Below are positions 23,850 to 33,996 of a stretch of DNA of 64,000 bases, one piece after another. Both the position numbers and the translations under genes were made by a program. The stretch's first letter is position 1, and each line of letters opens with the position of its first letter. The DNA is from Rana temporaria. Lineage: Eukaryota > Chordata > Amphibia > Anura > Ranidae. The notes under the pieces are model-generated. The model worked only from the letters and a program-made list of their open reading frames with translations. It made no database searches and was not told the origin of the DNA. The stretch spans positions 459,939,143 to 460,003,142 of the forward strand of contig NC_053490.1 in assembly GCF_905171775.1 (NCBI RefSeq), read 5' to 3'.

Positions 23850-24058
23850 AGGGGAACACAACAGCTGTCATTTGCATTTGAATAGCTGGGTGTTCCCCCC
23901 GCCGCGCCGTCATGTATAGCCCCTCCCCCTTGCCCAGAAACTTTGATAGACAGTCGTATCAAAGTGCCCGGGCAAGGGGGAGGGGCTACACATGACGGCG
24001 CGGCGGGGGGAACACCCAGCTATTCAAATGCAAATGACAGCTGTTGTGTTCCCCCTTG
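23850..24058. repeat. Palindrome with octamer motifs inside hAT
   Basis: Arms of about 85-90 bp: GGGGAACACAACAGCTGTCA..CATGTATAGCCCCTCCCCCT and the mirrored AGGGGGAGGGGCTACACATG..GACAGCTGTTGTGTTCCCCC. Each arm carries ATTTGCAT (octamer consensus) and a CAGCTG E-box. The loop is about 35 bp around CTTTGATAGACAGTCGTATC. Confidence 0.9.
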
Positions 24059-24663
24059 CATAGTAACTAGATGTCGGCAGCAGCGAGGGGAGGGGGATTG
24101 AGCAGCTCTCCTCTCCACCATACGAGGACTGCTCTGCTCCGCTCTCCACCCGCACTCGGAAAAAAAAAAAAAAAAGTATTCTATTTAGGCATCGGGAGTA
24201 TTTGCGCGAGTACAAGTACTAGCGCAAATACTCGGTATCGGTCCCGATACCGATACTAGTATCGGTATCGGGACAACCCTAGCGCAAACCAATCAATAAA
24301 CGCTTATTGCGATTTTTTATTACGAAAAATATGTAGAAGAATACGTATCGGCCTAAACTGAGGAAAAAAATTGTTTTATTATTTATTTTTGGGGGATATT
24401 TATTACAGCAAAAAGTAAAAAATATTAATTTTTTATTATTCAAAATTGTCGCTCTATTTTTGTCTATAGCGCAAAAAAAAAACGCAGAGGTGATCAAATA
24501 CCACCAAAAGAAATCTCTATTTGTGGGAAAAAAAGGATGCCAATTTTGTTTGGGAGCCACAAGTCGCACGACCGCGCAATTGTCAGTTAAAGCGACGCAG
24601 TGTCGAATCACAAAAAGTGGCCTGGTCATTGACCAGCAAAATGGTCCGGGCAGAAGTGGTTAA

Positions 24664-25078
24664 AGCTTGTAGGAGTTTTCATACTGCACTGGCTGTCCTA
24701 TCGGGATGGAGGACCCCCAAACCCTCTGTCTGGACAGTGCTGATCACATGCACTCTCCCAAGAAACAAAAACAAATTTTCTAGCAATACACATCAAACTG
24801 TGCATGTGCAGCCTGACTCCAGTAACTCTGTCTTATCTGGACATGTTCTGGAGTCAGTGGAAGAAGAGGAGGATCTGTGCACACAGTATCAAACAGCCTT
24901 TTTTGCTATGTTGACACCAACTGATTTACTATTTTCAATATTGATTATTAATATTGTGCTGCTTTATTTTTGGTCTTTGTATCAGACTGTTCTTACTGTA
25001 CAAAATGTGGTTGTTGGTCTTGTTCTGGCCTGTATGTTGTGCTCAATAAAGCTTTTAAAAGAAAAAAAAAAAACAGCC
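24664..25078 (+). mobile_element. Possible retroposed 3' end with A-tail
   Basis: Non-repetitive block ending CTCAATAAAGCTTTTAAAAG then a 12-A tract, that is AATAAA about 15 bp before an A-tail. This is the signature of a LINE 3' end or a processed transcript. No protein motif identifies the source. It abuts the hAT target site at 25078-25085. Confidence 0.35.
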
Positions 25079-25085
25079 TTTTCAC

Positions 25086-25634
25086 TAGGGTTGTCCCGAT
25101 ACCGATACTAGTATCGGGACCAATACCGAGCATTTGCGCGAGTACTTGTACTCACGCAAATGCTGCCGATGCCATCTGATACTTGTCTATTGACAAGAGA
25201 GCGGCGGGCGGATAACAAGCGGCTGTAATAAGTTCTTACTGTCTTCTCTCATGTCGCGCTGTTCCCGGTGGCCCCTCCCCTCCTCATATGCTTGTGACAT
25301 CATCTGAGATGGACAAGAGGAGGGGCCGCCGGGGAATAGCGCAACATTAGAGAGTATAGTAATAGTAAGGACTTATTACAGATGTGAGCCGCTTCCTGCG
25401 CTACTCTGCATTAAAAGGGAACTGAAAGGAAAGTGTGCCCTGCTGTGCCCAGTACCATGTGCCCTGCCTCGTACCCCGATATGCCCAGTACCCTGCCTAG
25501 TACCCTGATGTGTCCCGTGCCCAGTACCCTGCCATGCCTAGTACCCTGTTGTGCACCATACCCTGTGCCCACTGACCACCAATGTAAGAGACACTTGTAC
25601 TCGGTCCTAAAAAAGTGGTATCGGGACAACCCTA
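25086..25634. mobile_element. Second hAT of the TAGGGTTGTCCCGATACC family
   Basis: The 549-bp element has the same ends as 21927-24281 but in opposite orientation: the ACTCGGTCC.AAAAAAGTGG end is on the right here. The TSD is CTTTTCAC (25078-25085) and CTTTTTAC (25635-25642), one mismatch. The interior has an inverted repeat (AACAAGCGGCTGTAATAAGT / ACTTATTACAGATGTGAGCCGC with GTGGCCCCTCCCCTCCTC / GAGGAGGGGCCGCC) and a degenerate CCCAGTACCCTGCC array at 25433-25570. Confidence 0.88.
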
Positions 25635-25713
25635 CTTTTTACACAATGTGGAGGATTAACCCCTTAGGTTCCATAGTGAGTATAACAAGCATGCTTTACT
25701 GCATATACACACT

Positions 25714-28471
25714 GGGCCATATCCACAAAAGAGATACTCCGGCGTAAGCCGTCGTATCTCTGGTTCTAATTTTGGAACTGATCCTCAGAAGCAGTTTTCC
25801 TAAGTTAGGCAGAAGATCCGACATCTGTAAGGGACTTACACTGCCGGATCTTAGGATGCAGTACCGCATCCGCCACTGGGGGCATTTCGAGTCGAAATGC
25901 CTCTTCTAGTATGCAAATTAGCACTTATGGCGATCCGCAAAGCTTTTGTGCCTAGTTTTTTCGCCGTAAGTGTTAGTTTGCCTGGTGTAAAACTAGGGCT
26001 GCTTTTACAAAGTGTAAAGTTAGTCACACCTTGTAAAGGCCCATTCAAGCAACGGCATTTGGTATGCATTCCCGAGGGAGAACTCCACGGCAATTTGTAA
26101 AATCCAAACCGGCATGGGTTCCCCCCCAGGAGCATACCAGGCCCGTAGGTCTGTTATGGGTTGTAAGGAGACCCCCCCTCCGCCGAAAAATCGACGTAGG
26201 GGGTCCCCCTACAATCCATACCAGACCCGTATCCAAAGCACGCTACCCGGCCGGTCAGGAAGGGAGTGGGGACGAGCGAGCGCCCCACCCCCCTCCTGAG
26301 CCGTGCTAGGCCGCATGCCCTCAACATGGGGGGGTTGGGTGCTCTGGGGCAGGGGGGCGCACTGCGGGCCCCCCCACCCCAGAGCACCCTGTCCCCATGT
26401 TGATGAGGACAGGACCTCTTCCCGACAACCCTTGCCGTTGGTTGTCGGGGTATGCGGGCGGGGACTTATCGGAATCTGGGAGTCCCCTTTAATAAGGGGG
26501 CCCCCAGATACCGGCCCCCCACCCTAAGTGAATGGATATGGGGTACATCGTACCCCTATCCATTCACCTGTAGGCAAAAAAGTAAAAGTTAATAAACACA
26601 CAACACAAGGCTTTTTAAAATAATTTATTATTCTGCTCCGGATGCCCCCCCTGTCTTCGTTATTAGCTCAATTACCAGGGGGGGCTTCTTCTTCCACTCT
26701 CCGGGGGTCTTCTCCGCTCTCCGGGGGGGGTTTCTTCTTCCGCTCTCCGGGGGGGGGGGGCTTCTCTGGACTCCGGGGGGCTTCTTCCATCTTCTCCCCT
26801 CTTCCGCTGTTGACTCGGCGAACCCCGGTTCTTCTGCAGATGTCCGGTGCCTTCTTCTTCAGCGCTGGCTGCCTGCTATGTTTGTGTGTTAGCTCAATTA
26901 GTAACAGGCAGCCGGCGCGGTCTTCTGTGACGTCAGGGTCTTCTCTTTCTTTCTTCCGATGTTGCCTCGTCGCCTCTTGTCGCTGTAATGATGGAAGCGC
27001 GCCTTGCATCCCATTTATATAGGCATCACCGTCCCATCATGCTCCGGCAGGTACCCACGTGGTGGGTGCCTACCCACGTGCACCCACCACGTGGGTACCT
27101 ACCGGAGCATGATGGGACGGTGATGCCTATATAAATGGGATGCAAGGCGCGCTTCCATCATTACAGCGACAACAGGCGACGAGGCAACATCGGAAGAAAG
27201 GAAGAGAAGACCCTGACGTCACAGAAGACCGCGCCGGCTGCCTGTTACTAATTGAGCTAACACACAAACATAGCAGGCAGCCAGCGCTGAAGAAGAAGGC
27301 ACCGGACATCTGCAGAAGAACCGGGGTTCGCCGAGTCAACAGCGGAAGAGGGGAGAAGATGGAAGAAGCCCCCGGAGTCCGGAGAAGCCCCCCCCCCCGG
27401 AGAGCGGAAGAAGAAACCCCCCCCGGAGAGCGGAGAAGACCCCCGGAGAGTGGAAGAAGACCCCCGGAGAGTGGAAGAAGACCCCCCTGGTAATTGAGCT
27501 AATAACGAAGACAGGGGGGGCATCCGGAGCAGAATAATAAATTATTTTAAAAAGCCTTGTGTTGTGTGTTTATTAACTTTTACTTTTTGCCTCCAGGTGA
27601 ATGGATAGGGGTACGATGTACCCCATATCCATTCACCTAGGGTGGGGGGGGGCCGGTATCTGGGGGCCCCCTTATTAAAGGGGACTCCCAGATTCCGATA
27701 AGTCCCCGCCCGCATACCCCGACAACCAACGGCAAGGGTTGTCGGGAAGAGGTCCTGTCCTCATCAACCTGGGGACAGGGTGCTCTGGGGTGGGGGGGGC
27801 CCGCAGTGCGCCCCCCTGCCCCAGAGCACCCAACCCCCCCATGTTGAGGGCATGCGGCCTGGCACGGCTCAGGAGGGGCGCTCGCTCGTCCCCACTCCCT
27901 TCCTGACCGGCCGGGTAGCGTGCTTTGGATACGGGTCTGGTATGGATTGTAGGGGGACCCCCTACGTCGATTTATCGGCGGAGGGGGGGTCTCCTTACAA
28001 CCCATAACAGACCTAAGGGCCTGGTATGCTCCTGGGGGGGGAACCCATGCCGGTTTTTTCTTTGAAAAGTGGCATGGAGTTCTCCCTCTCAGGAATGCAT
28101 GCTGAGCGACGCTGTCATTTTTTTTTTTAAATTATTTGTTTTCCCGGCGCGTCTTTTTTTTTTCACCCGTCGCAACTTTAGTGTCCCGTCGCAATCCACA
28201 AAGCCGCCCGGCGTCAATTACGTTCGCGCGATGCACTTCGGGAAAATGACGTCACACGCATGCGCAGTATGGCCGGCGCGGGAGCGCGCCTCATTTTAAT
28301 TCTAAACGCCCCCCGGAGAGGAGGAACGCCTTACGACGGCGGCACTTAACTTACACGGCTTGAAATTTTTACGTAAGTGCTTTGTGGATCAGGCACTTAG
28401 GTAAAAACTTTAAGTCAGTGTAACTTAACTGCTGAAAGTTAAGTTACGCCGCCTGGCTGAGGATTTGGCCC
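25714..28471. mobile_element. GGGCCAKATYC-ended element carrying a 2-kb palindrome
   Basis: Ends GGGCCATATCCACAAAAG and CTGAGGATTTGGCCC, flanked by ACT on both sides (25711-25713, 28472-28474). The same terminal family and the same ACT flanks occur at 62815-63558. The 3-bp duplication and long non-coding interior suggest a PIF/Harbinger-like MITE. Its outer shoulders (25714-26060, 28100-28471) match this MITE family (GGCGTAAG, TTACGTAAGTGCTTTGTGGA); the core is a separate palindromic insertion. Confidence 0.75.
26065..28099. repeat. 2.03-kb near-perfect palindrome (foldback)
   Basis: Left arm 26065-27069, right arm 27080-28099, spacer about 10 bp. The outer ends are GCATTCCCGAGGGAGAACTC and GAGTTCTCCCTCTCAGGAATGC. 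Identity between arms is very high by eye, apart from length changes in G/C runs. Each arm contains, reading outward from the centre, CACGTG, TATATAAAT (27128-27136 and reverse 27013-27021), an open frame starting MQGALPSLQRQ (113 codons on the left arm, 117 on the right) and AATAAA (27536-27541, reverse 26624-26629). The frame has basic, E/R/P-rich composition and no known domain. Confidence 0.93.
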
Positions 28472-28474
28472 ACT

Positions 28475-29505
28475 GATTTTACTGTTGTGGGTTTAATAAC
28501 GCTTTACCTTTCTTAGCATGTCTCTATTGCTCTATACTAGATAGGAGTTCTTGATGCTGTAAGTTTTACTTTGTAGAGGATTGTTCTAGTGATGAGCTGG
28601 CTGGAATACAGCTGCAAGCACTTGTGTGGCAGACAACATATAATAAAACAGCTATGCTTAGTACTGAGCAGGACAGAGCTGTAGCAGAAATGTGTTTGGA
28701 CAATCATTGCACTGTATCCCATCTGCAGGTGTTCACTCTGTACATCCAAGAGGTGGCTGGTTAGCGGCCAATGTAAGCACAAGCTTTTTAGAAGCAACAC
28801 TATTTACTTTGAGGTTAGAAAGCATAAAATAGACAGAATATTCCAAAGTGTATCTATAATCCAAACAGGAACCTTCCCTGCATCCTTCAGCCCTGGAATG
28901 CCATTACCAGAGACGTCCGTTCTCCTCACACTGGTTTTGGTCCAGGTTCTGTACAAGAATGTTACTGATTTTCTTTAACAAATCTTACAATTTGCGTCAT
29001 ATCCATCCACCACTGACCTTACTATCTATTCATTCTCCGGTGATTGTCTTTAGACAATTAGAAAAAAACATCTTTATGGAGTATAAAGGGGTCATGTCAT
29101 TTGACTCAATGAACCAGAACTTCTTTGCCACATCTACTTATTAAAGAGGAACTCCGATAAGGGTCCTTGAAGCAGAACGGATGTGACATCTATACCCATG
29201 TAGGTTTCAGTCCACATTTGGCAGCTCCAGTTTGCGGACTTGTGTTGGATCTATGGGCTGCTGGATGTAGCCGGACTTTAGTACTTCTATATCAGGCTAC
29301 CGCTGACCCATTGCGTTTAGTTATGGAAAAATGGAGAAGGTAACCGTCCTTTTCCATTATCTTTTCTGACCTGGACTTATTCAGATGTAGACAGATACAT
29401 GTGCCTACCCTCCTAACAAATTTACAGGTGGACCTAATTGGAAAGGCTATGTTAAAGGACCTTAGGAACTTGAATCTAACCTAGAAACAACCCCCTCCAT
29501 GTAAT
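28475..29505. other. Intergenic, no gene seen
   Basis: Apparently single-copy A/T-rich DNA; no motif, splice-supported exon or repeat terminus is recognised. Confidence 0.4.
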
Positions 29506-29509
29506 AACA

Positions 29510-29920
29510 GAAGATATTAAGGTCAAACTTTTTTTCTTTAAAAATAAATAACAAACATGTTAGTTATACTTACCTGCTCTGTGCAACAGTATTACACAGA
29601 GAACCCCCTATCCGCCTCTTCTCTGGCCCCTCCCTCCTGCTAGGTGCCCCCAGAGCAAGCACCTTGCAATGTGGGCTCCCAAGCCACAGCTGTGTGTGAG
29701 AACCCCACCCCTGTGTCTCCTCATTGGCTCACTGGCTGTGATTGACAGCCAATGAGGAGGGAGACTGCCCCGAGAACCAATGCTCTTCTGCTCATCCCAA
29801 TGGGGCTCAGGTAAGTATTGGGGGGGGGGGGGGAGCTGCTGCTGCACAGAGGTTTTTTTACCTGCTTGCATAGAAAATGCATGCAGGTAAAAAGCCTTCA
29901 GCCTTTACACCCAAAAAAAA
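29510..29920. repeat. Interspersed repeat with CATTGGCTnnnTGGCT core
   Basis: Contains ATACTTACCTGCTCTGTGCA, CTCATTGGCTCACTGGCTGT, GATTGACAGCCAATGAGGAG, and TTTTTTACCTGCTTGCAT mirrored by ATGCATGCAGGTAAAAAG. It resembles the block order of 46625-47030 and 49430-49890. Non-coding. Confidence 0.5.
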
Positions 29921-30521
29921 ACAAAAAACTTTCTGTGATAAACATACAGTTGATGGGGTGTGTATGTCAGGAATACAAAACATGAAGATTTGTGTGTGAT
30001 TATTATCAGAGGGCCGAGCAAAATGTACAGCATCTTCCAACAATAATAAAGGAGAGTGACTGGACAACACATTATTCTGGGTATGTGGTTTACTAAAGCT
30101 GCAAATTAGCAGCACTCCCCCCATCACAACACACAATTGTTAGGAGGTTATATTTAGAGGCAATCATCCGTGTCAATGGAAAAACATCTTTGTTTAGGCC
30201 GAAGCTAGTTTTCTGTGTATTTTGCCCATCCTGAGAAAGTAATAGAATACAGACAGTCTCGGAAGCTTTTACAGGGCCTATGAAAAATATTCGCCCCCTG
30301 GAAGTTTGTGTAGCCACTTACCTTTTTTTACTGATCATATTGAGAATGGTGTGTCTATGCAGTGTTTAGTATAATGGGCGAACGGTCCAAGTTTGGTCTC
30401 ATCAGAGGCATGAGGCCCCACTCACACCCATAATGGGGAAAATAAGCTCCAGAAGGCTTAGGATACACGAGAGGTGAGTGTGACATGGCTCTAACCGCTG
30501 CCTGCGCACAGCAGTGTTAGG
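29921..30521. other. Intergenic, no gene seen
   Basis: No recognised terminus or coding motif. Confidence 0.35.
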
Positions 30522-30529
30522 GTGTCCTG

Positions 30530-30943
30530 CAGGGGTCAAGTCCTGGGGAAAAAGTGTGGGAACTCCCACCAAAGATAAAAAATATATATATATATATATA
30601 TATATATACGCTCATATGCATAATTACTAAACCGCATGTTTTTTTCCCCGATCCATTTTACCTTAGTAATCCTTTATGTTACTGGCCGCTTCCTGTGTTT
30701 GGATTCATCGGGTAGTGTGCAGGTATTCCGTCACTTCCTCGATACCGCAATGTCTACAGGAAGTGGCCAGTAACATAAAGGATTACTAAGGTTCGCCTGC
30801 CCCTGACAGTGACTCGAGCTGGGCATCGCCGCTTAGTGAAGTATTGGCTCGGCTGCTCTAGTCCTGCAAAGGGAACGGAGTTCCTGCTGTGAAAAAAGTG
30901 CAGGAACTCCGTTCCCACGCGTTCCCGCAGGACTTGAGCCCTG
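30530..30943. mobile_element. 414-bp hAT element, exact 8-bp TSD
   Basis: GTGTCCTG at 30522-30529 and 30944-30951 flanks ends CAGGGGTCAAGTCCTGGGGA and CCCGCAGGACTTGAGCCCTG. Inside are a (TA)n run at about 30585-30608 and a palindrome: CCTTAGTAATCCTTTATGTT..CTGGCCGCTTCCTGT mirrored by ACAGGAAGTGGCCAG..AACATAAAGGATTACTAAGG. No transposase. Confidence 0.9.
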
Positions 30944-30975
30944 GTGTCCTGTCACCTCTAAAATAAAGTCCCGCT

Positions 30976-31890
30976 ACAGAGGCATAACTAGAACCTTCAG
31001 GGCCCCGATGCAAAAAAAAAAAGAAAAAACATCCCAAGCCTGGGGCCTTTTTTTTTTCTTTATTATGGTCCCACTGCAGGCCCCCTTCCTGCCTTTAGAT
31101 TAGAATCCCCCCCCCTTACATCAGCCTGCCCAGTATTCCCAGGGCTCCCTTTGCATCAGAGTTCCCAGTATTCCCATAGCCCCCATTACCTCAGAGTCCA
31201 CAAGGTTTGCCTCACAGTGCAAGCATGAACTCTGCAGACACCGGTGTAAAGGGGAATCCCGGTTCAAGACGTTTTCTGGTCACCAGAGCCCCCCTTACAT
31301 CAGAGTTTGCACAGTTCTCCTTGCACTGTAACTCTGCTAAATTTGACGTAGGGGGGCTCTGGTGACCAGAGAACCTCTTACACCAGAGTTCCTCCTTACA
31401 TTAGGGTCCACAGAGTGAATACACTAAGGTAAAGCGGTTCACTGAGAGGGGTGTGAGGACACCGATATAAGGGGGGACCTTTATATTAGTGTTTCCCCCA
31501 TCCTTTACATCTGTGACCCCCAATAGAGTGACTGACTGTGTCACACACTAACCTGTAATTGCCTGCAAGCTTGGTCCTCCTCTCCCCCACGCCCCCCTTC
31601 TTGCAGATGCCTTCAAATTTGCTGGAAAGGCACCAAGCACCATGACACCCCTGAGCACTTGGCCATCCCGCCAACCAGACCCCCCCGAAGCCAAACTTAG
31701 CATTTTACTAATGCACAGTTCTGATTGGCTTGAGTGGTAAAGTGCGCAAATCAGCTGCGATTTAAGTGAGACAGAGATCTTAACACTGCCTGAGCATAGC
31801 CCATTACCCCTGGGGTACTGCATTAGGGGGCTGCGATGCCCCTGTGAGCGTGAGGCCTTCAGCAACTGTCTAGTTATAGAGCCAACTCTA
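30976..31890. mobile_element. Probable hAT relic with CATAACTAGAA end
   Basis: The left end CAGAGGCATAACTAGAACCT resembles a common hAT terminus (CAGGGGCGTAACTAGAA type, from memory). GTCTAGTTATAGAGCC near 31870 may be the decayed right end. The interior holds repeated CCCCCTTACATCAGAGTTC-like segments (31090-31420). Boundaries are approximate. Confidence 0.4.
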
Positions 31891-31974
31891 GGTCTCATCA
31901 GGCACCAGAAATGTTTTCCAGCTGACTTCAGTCCCCCACCTCCCTCCTCTAGGTGAGATCCCATGGGAGTCTTA

Positions 31975-32457
31975 TGCCGCGTACACACGATCGGAAATTC
32001 CTACAAGAAAAGTCCGATGTGAGCTTTAGGTCAGAAATTCCAACCGTGTGTAGGCTCTAGGGGTGCAACGGATCGTCACCGATCCGTGATCTGAACGGCA
32101 CACCCCGCGATCCACGGAGCGCTCCGGAGCGGCGGCCATCTTGCTCCACCCAGGCTGCTTGCCAGAGCCCAGCATGACACGCCTCCCCGGGGAGGCGTGT
32201 CACGCTGTGCACTGGCAAGCCGACATGGAGAGGGAATATTAGCAGAGAAGCACTGGTGTGAGAGGAGGGGGGGGGGGGAAGAGCACATTTCAGGGGTGGA
32301 TTAAAGAGGAAGCAGGTGAGGCTGTTTGGGACTTGTTAAAAAGTACAATCTTGATGTTTTTACAGAAAGAGAAAGAGAAAACATTTTTTTTTTTTTTTTG
32401 CGCTGATCCGATCCGTGACTCCTGATCCGAGAGTTTTTTGATCCATTGTACGCGGCA
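31975..32457. mobile_element. PIF/Harbinger-like MITE with TTA TSD
   Basis: TTA at 31972-31974 and 32458-32460 flank TGCCGCGTACACACG.. and ..TGTACGCGGCA. The 3-bp TWA duplication is diagnostic of PIF/Harbinger. Most of the interior is a hAT insertion (32058 to about 32446). The left shoulder reads ATCGGAAATTCCTACAAG. Confidence 0.75.
32058..32446. mobile_element. hAT (TAGGGGTGCAACGGATC family), copy 1
   Basis: Starts TAGGGGTGCAACGGATCGTC and ends GATCCGAGAGTTTTTTGATC then CATTG, where the last bases of the expected terminus are lost against the host MITE. The same family appears complete at 51334-52125. It contains a GGGGAGGCGTGTCA block and a G-run at 32268-32277. Confidence 0.7.
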
Positions 32458-32734
32458 TTAGTTTACAGCCACTTCTTCTCTTCTGCCATTTTCCAATGAC
32501 GCTACAAATGTTAAAGCACCCAGACAATAGTTGTATGTATTAGAGACTATGCATACAACTTTATGTATACAGGCATTGAGGTTTGTAACTAACTTGTATT
32601 CTCTTTCTTGAACAGTCTCTCAGGGCTGAACCACACTCTTCAGGATTGATTTAAGAATATGCCAAGTGACAATCACAGACTTTGAAAAGTTCTTCTATCC
32701 CTCCCCCTAACCTTTTAATCACCTTTGCATGGAG

Positions 32735-33919
32735 TACCTTGAAGGGTTCTTTTATTGTCATGGTGTAAGTTGTGCTACAATACGGACCCACCAGCCACTG
32801 GACCTTCTGAATACATGTGTATTTATACTGCAATGACAGGAACTGCTGTGATCACCATTTCATTAATTATGTGACTTTGGGGGGGGGCATTATATGGCAT
32901 AAATAATATGCTCCCCCTTTGACTGCCAGACCATGCGCTCAGTACAAATAGCAAACACTCCAACCTTTATGTAGCCTTTGCAGGAGCACATGGAAGGGTG
33001 ATGCATGTCAAAAAAAACAACAAAAAATTCCCAGCTAACTTACCAGTCAGCCTGCACCAAAAACAAATTGTCCTAACAGTTCACATTAAAACCAAGGGGT
33101 TTAGTTTGCACACATTCGCAAATATGTAATAATGGGTAGATTAGGGGCAGGTATGCCTGAAGTGAGCCCACCCCCTCCTTAAAGTGGATGTAAACCCTCA
33201 CATATACCCAGTGAACAGCTTTAGGTGATAAATATCCCTACATAAGTTTTACATGGATATCTGCTGTATTCACCTTTATCTACTGTTTAGAAACTGCACA
33301 TCCTGTTAGATTTTTCACTTCCTCATTCATCTGTAGGAGTGTATTATTGCTAGGCTGATTGGAGAAAAGGTGCAAAAATACAGGCTAGTTGTACAGAAGT
33401 CGATCAGTAGACAACTAGCCTGCCTATATATGGATCAAAGTGTGGCCGGTCACTGCTCAACCAGACCAATTTCGACCCACATATGACTGGCTTTAGGCAT
33501 ACTGACCTGGCCAGCTGGAAGCAGTTCTGTGCCACTGCATGCCTTGTGTCAGGGAGAGGGTTACACTGCTATGCTGATAGAATATATTACTGATGAAGCT
33601 ATTACCCCAAAATCTCTGTAGATATAAAATCACAGCCAACGATCATATGAAAAGTGAAGGAACAAATACAGATCACATAAATAACACACTGGAAAATCTA
33701 GTGTTACACTAGACATATAAATATGTATTACATCTTATAATACACCAACACTCTTCATAGGGGATGTCTCTGCTTGTCATAAGGAATCATCTCTTGACAG
33801 AACAACTGATAAAAAGTCTTTTCTTGGAAGAGTCCCTGTTGCAGGCATGCTCATTGGTCAATCAGTGGTTCTATAAAATGGTCCGTGATGCAGCAGCGCC
33901 ACCTAGTGGCGCAAATCCA
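32735..33919 (-). other. TIMM22: Candidate TIMM22 3' UTR
   Basis: Sequence downstream (lower coordinates) of the TIMM22 stop. The first AATAAA on the minus strand is at 32756-32751. The interval includes a repeat end TTAAAGTGGATGTAAACC at 33179 and a hAT-like MITE portion at about 33365-33560 related to 950-1110. A shorter UTR using a non-canonical signal cannot be excluded. Confidence 0.35.
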
Positions 33920-33996
33920 CTATCGCAAATAATAGTCTATGGCGGCAGAAAAGGCAGCAAATCCTCCACATCCAAGAGCACCAGCTTTCAGGCCAG
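33920..33996 (-). CDS. TIMM22: TIMM22 exon 4 (C-terminus)
   Basis: Last coding exon of TIMM22, the channel-forming core of the TIM22 translocase that inserts multispanning carriers into the mitochondrial inner membrane. It reads (A)GLKAGALGCGGFAAFSAAID then YYLR and TAG (33922-33920), residues 175-199. This is the final transmembrane segment, glycine- and alanine-rich. The acceptor is gtgttctcttacag; the first two bases complete the Ala codon split from exon 3. It is almost invariant against my recollection of the human protein, so the gene appears intact. Confidence 0.96.

Larger units (their letters stand above)
21927..24281. mobile_element. 2.36-kb non-autonomous hAT, 8-bp TSD
   Basis: GCGCAAAC at 21919-21926 and 24282-24289 is an exact 8-bp target duplication. 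The ends are TAGGGTTGTCCCGATACC and GGTATCGGGACAACCCTA, an 18-bp perfect TIR. Further in, ACCGAGTACAAGTACCGATA mirrors GAGTACAAGTACTAGCGC loosely. There is no transposase; the interior is two tandem arrays (22029-22190, 22190-23590) plus a perfect-armed palindrome (23850-24058). It sits inside the TTAA element at 21366-24659 and is the younger of the two. Confidence 0.92.
21366..24659. mobile_element. TTAA-flanked DNA transposon split by a hAT
   Basis: TTAA at 21362-21365 and 24660-24663 flank ends CCACTAGCCGACC and GGTCCGGGCAGAAGTGG. Its own sequence is 21366-21918 and 24290-24659; the middle is a hAT insertion. The interior carries TTTTACGGCGACAGG, AACCCCTTCCCTGCCAGTGA, CGCCGCCATTACTAGT and TATAGCGCAAAAAA, a non-coding block order repeated in reverse at 43730-44260. 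The TTAA duplication suggests piggyBac or Kolobok ancestry; no transposase remains. Confidence 0.8.

Noticed and set aside
24521..25111. 196-codon plus-strand frame
   Set aside because: It crosses the TTAA element end, a possible retroposed tail with an A-run and the start of a hAT, so it cannot be one conserved protein.
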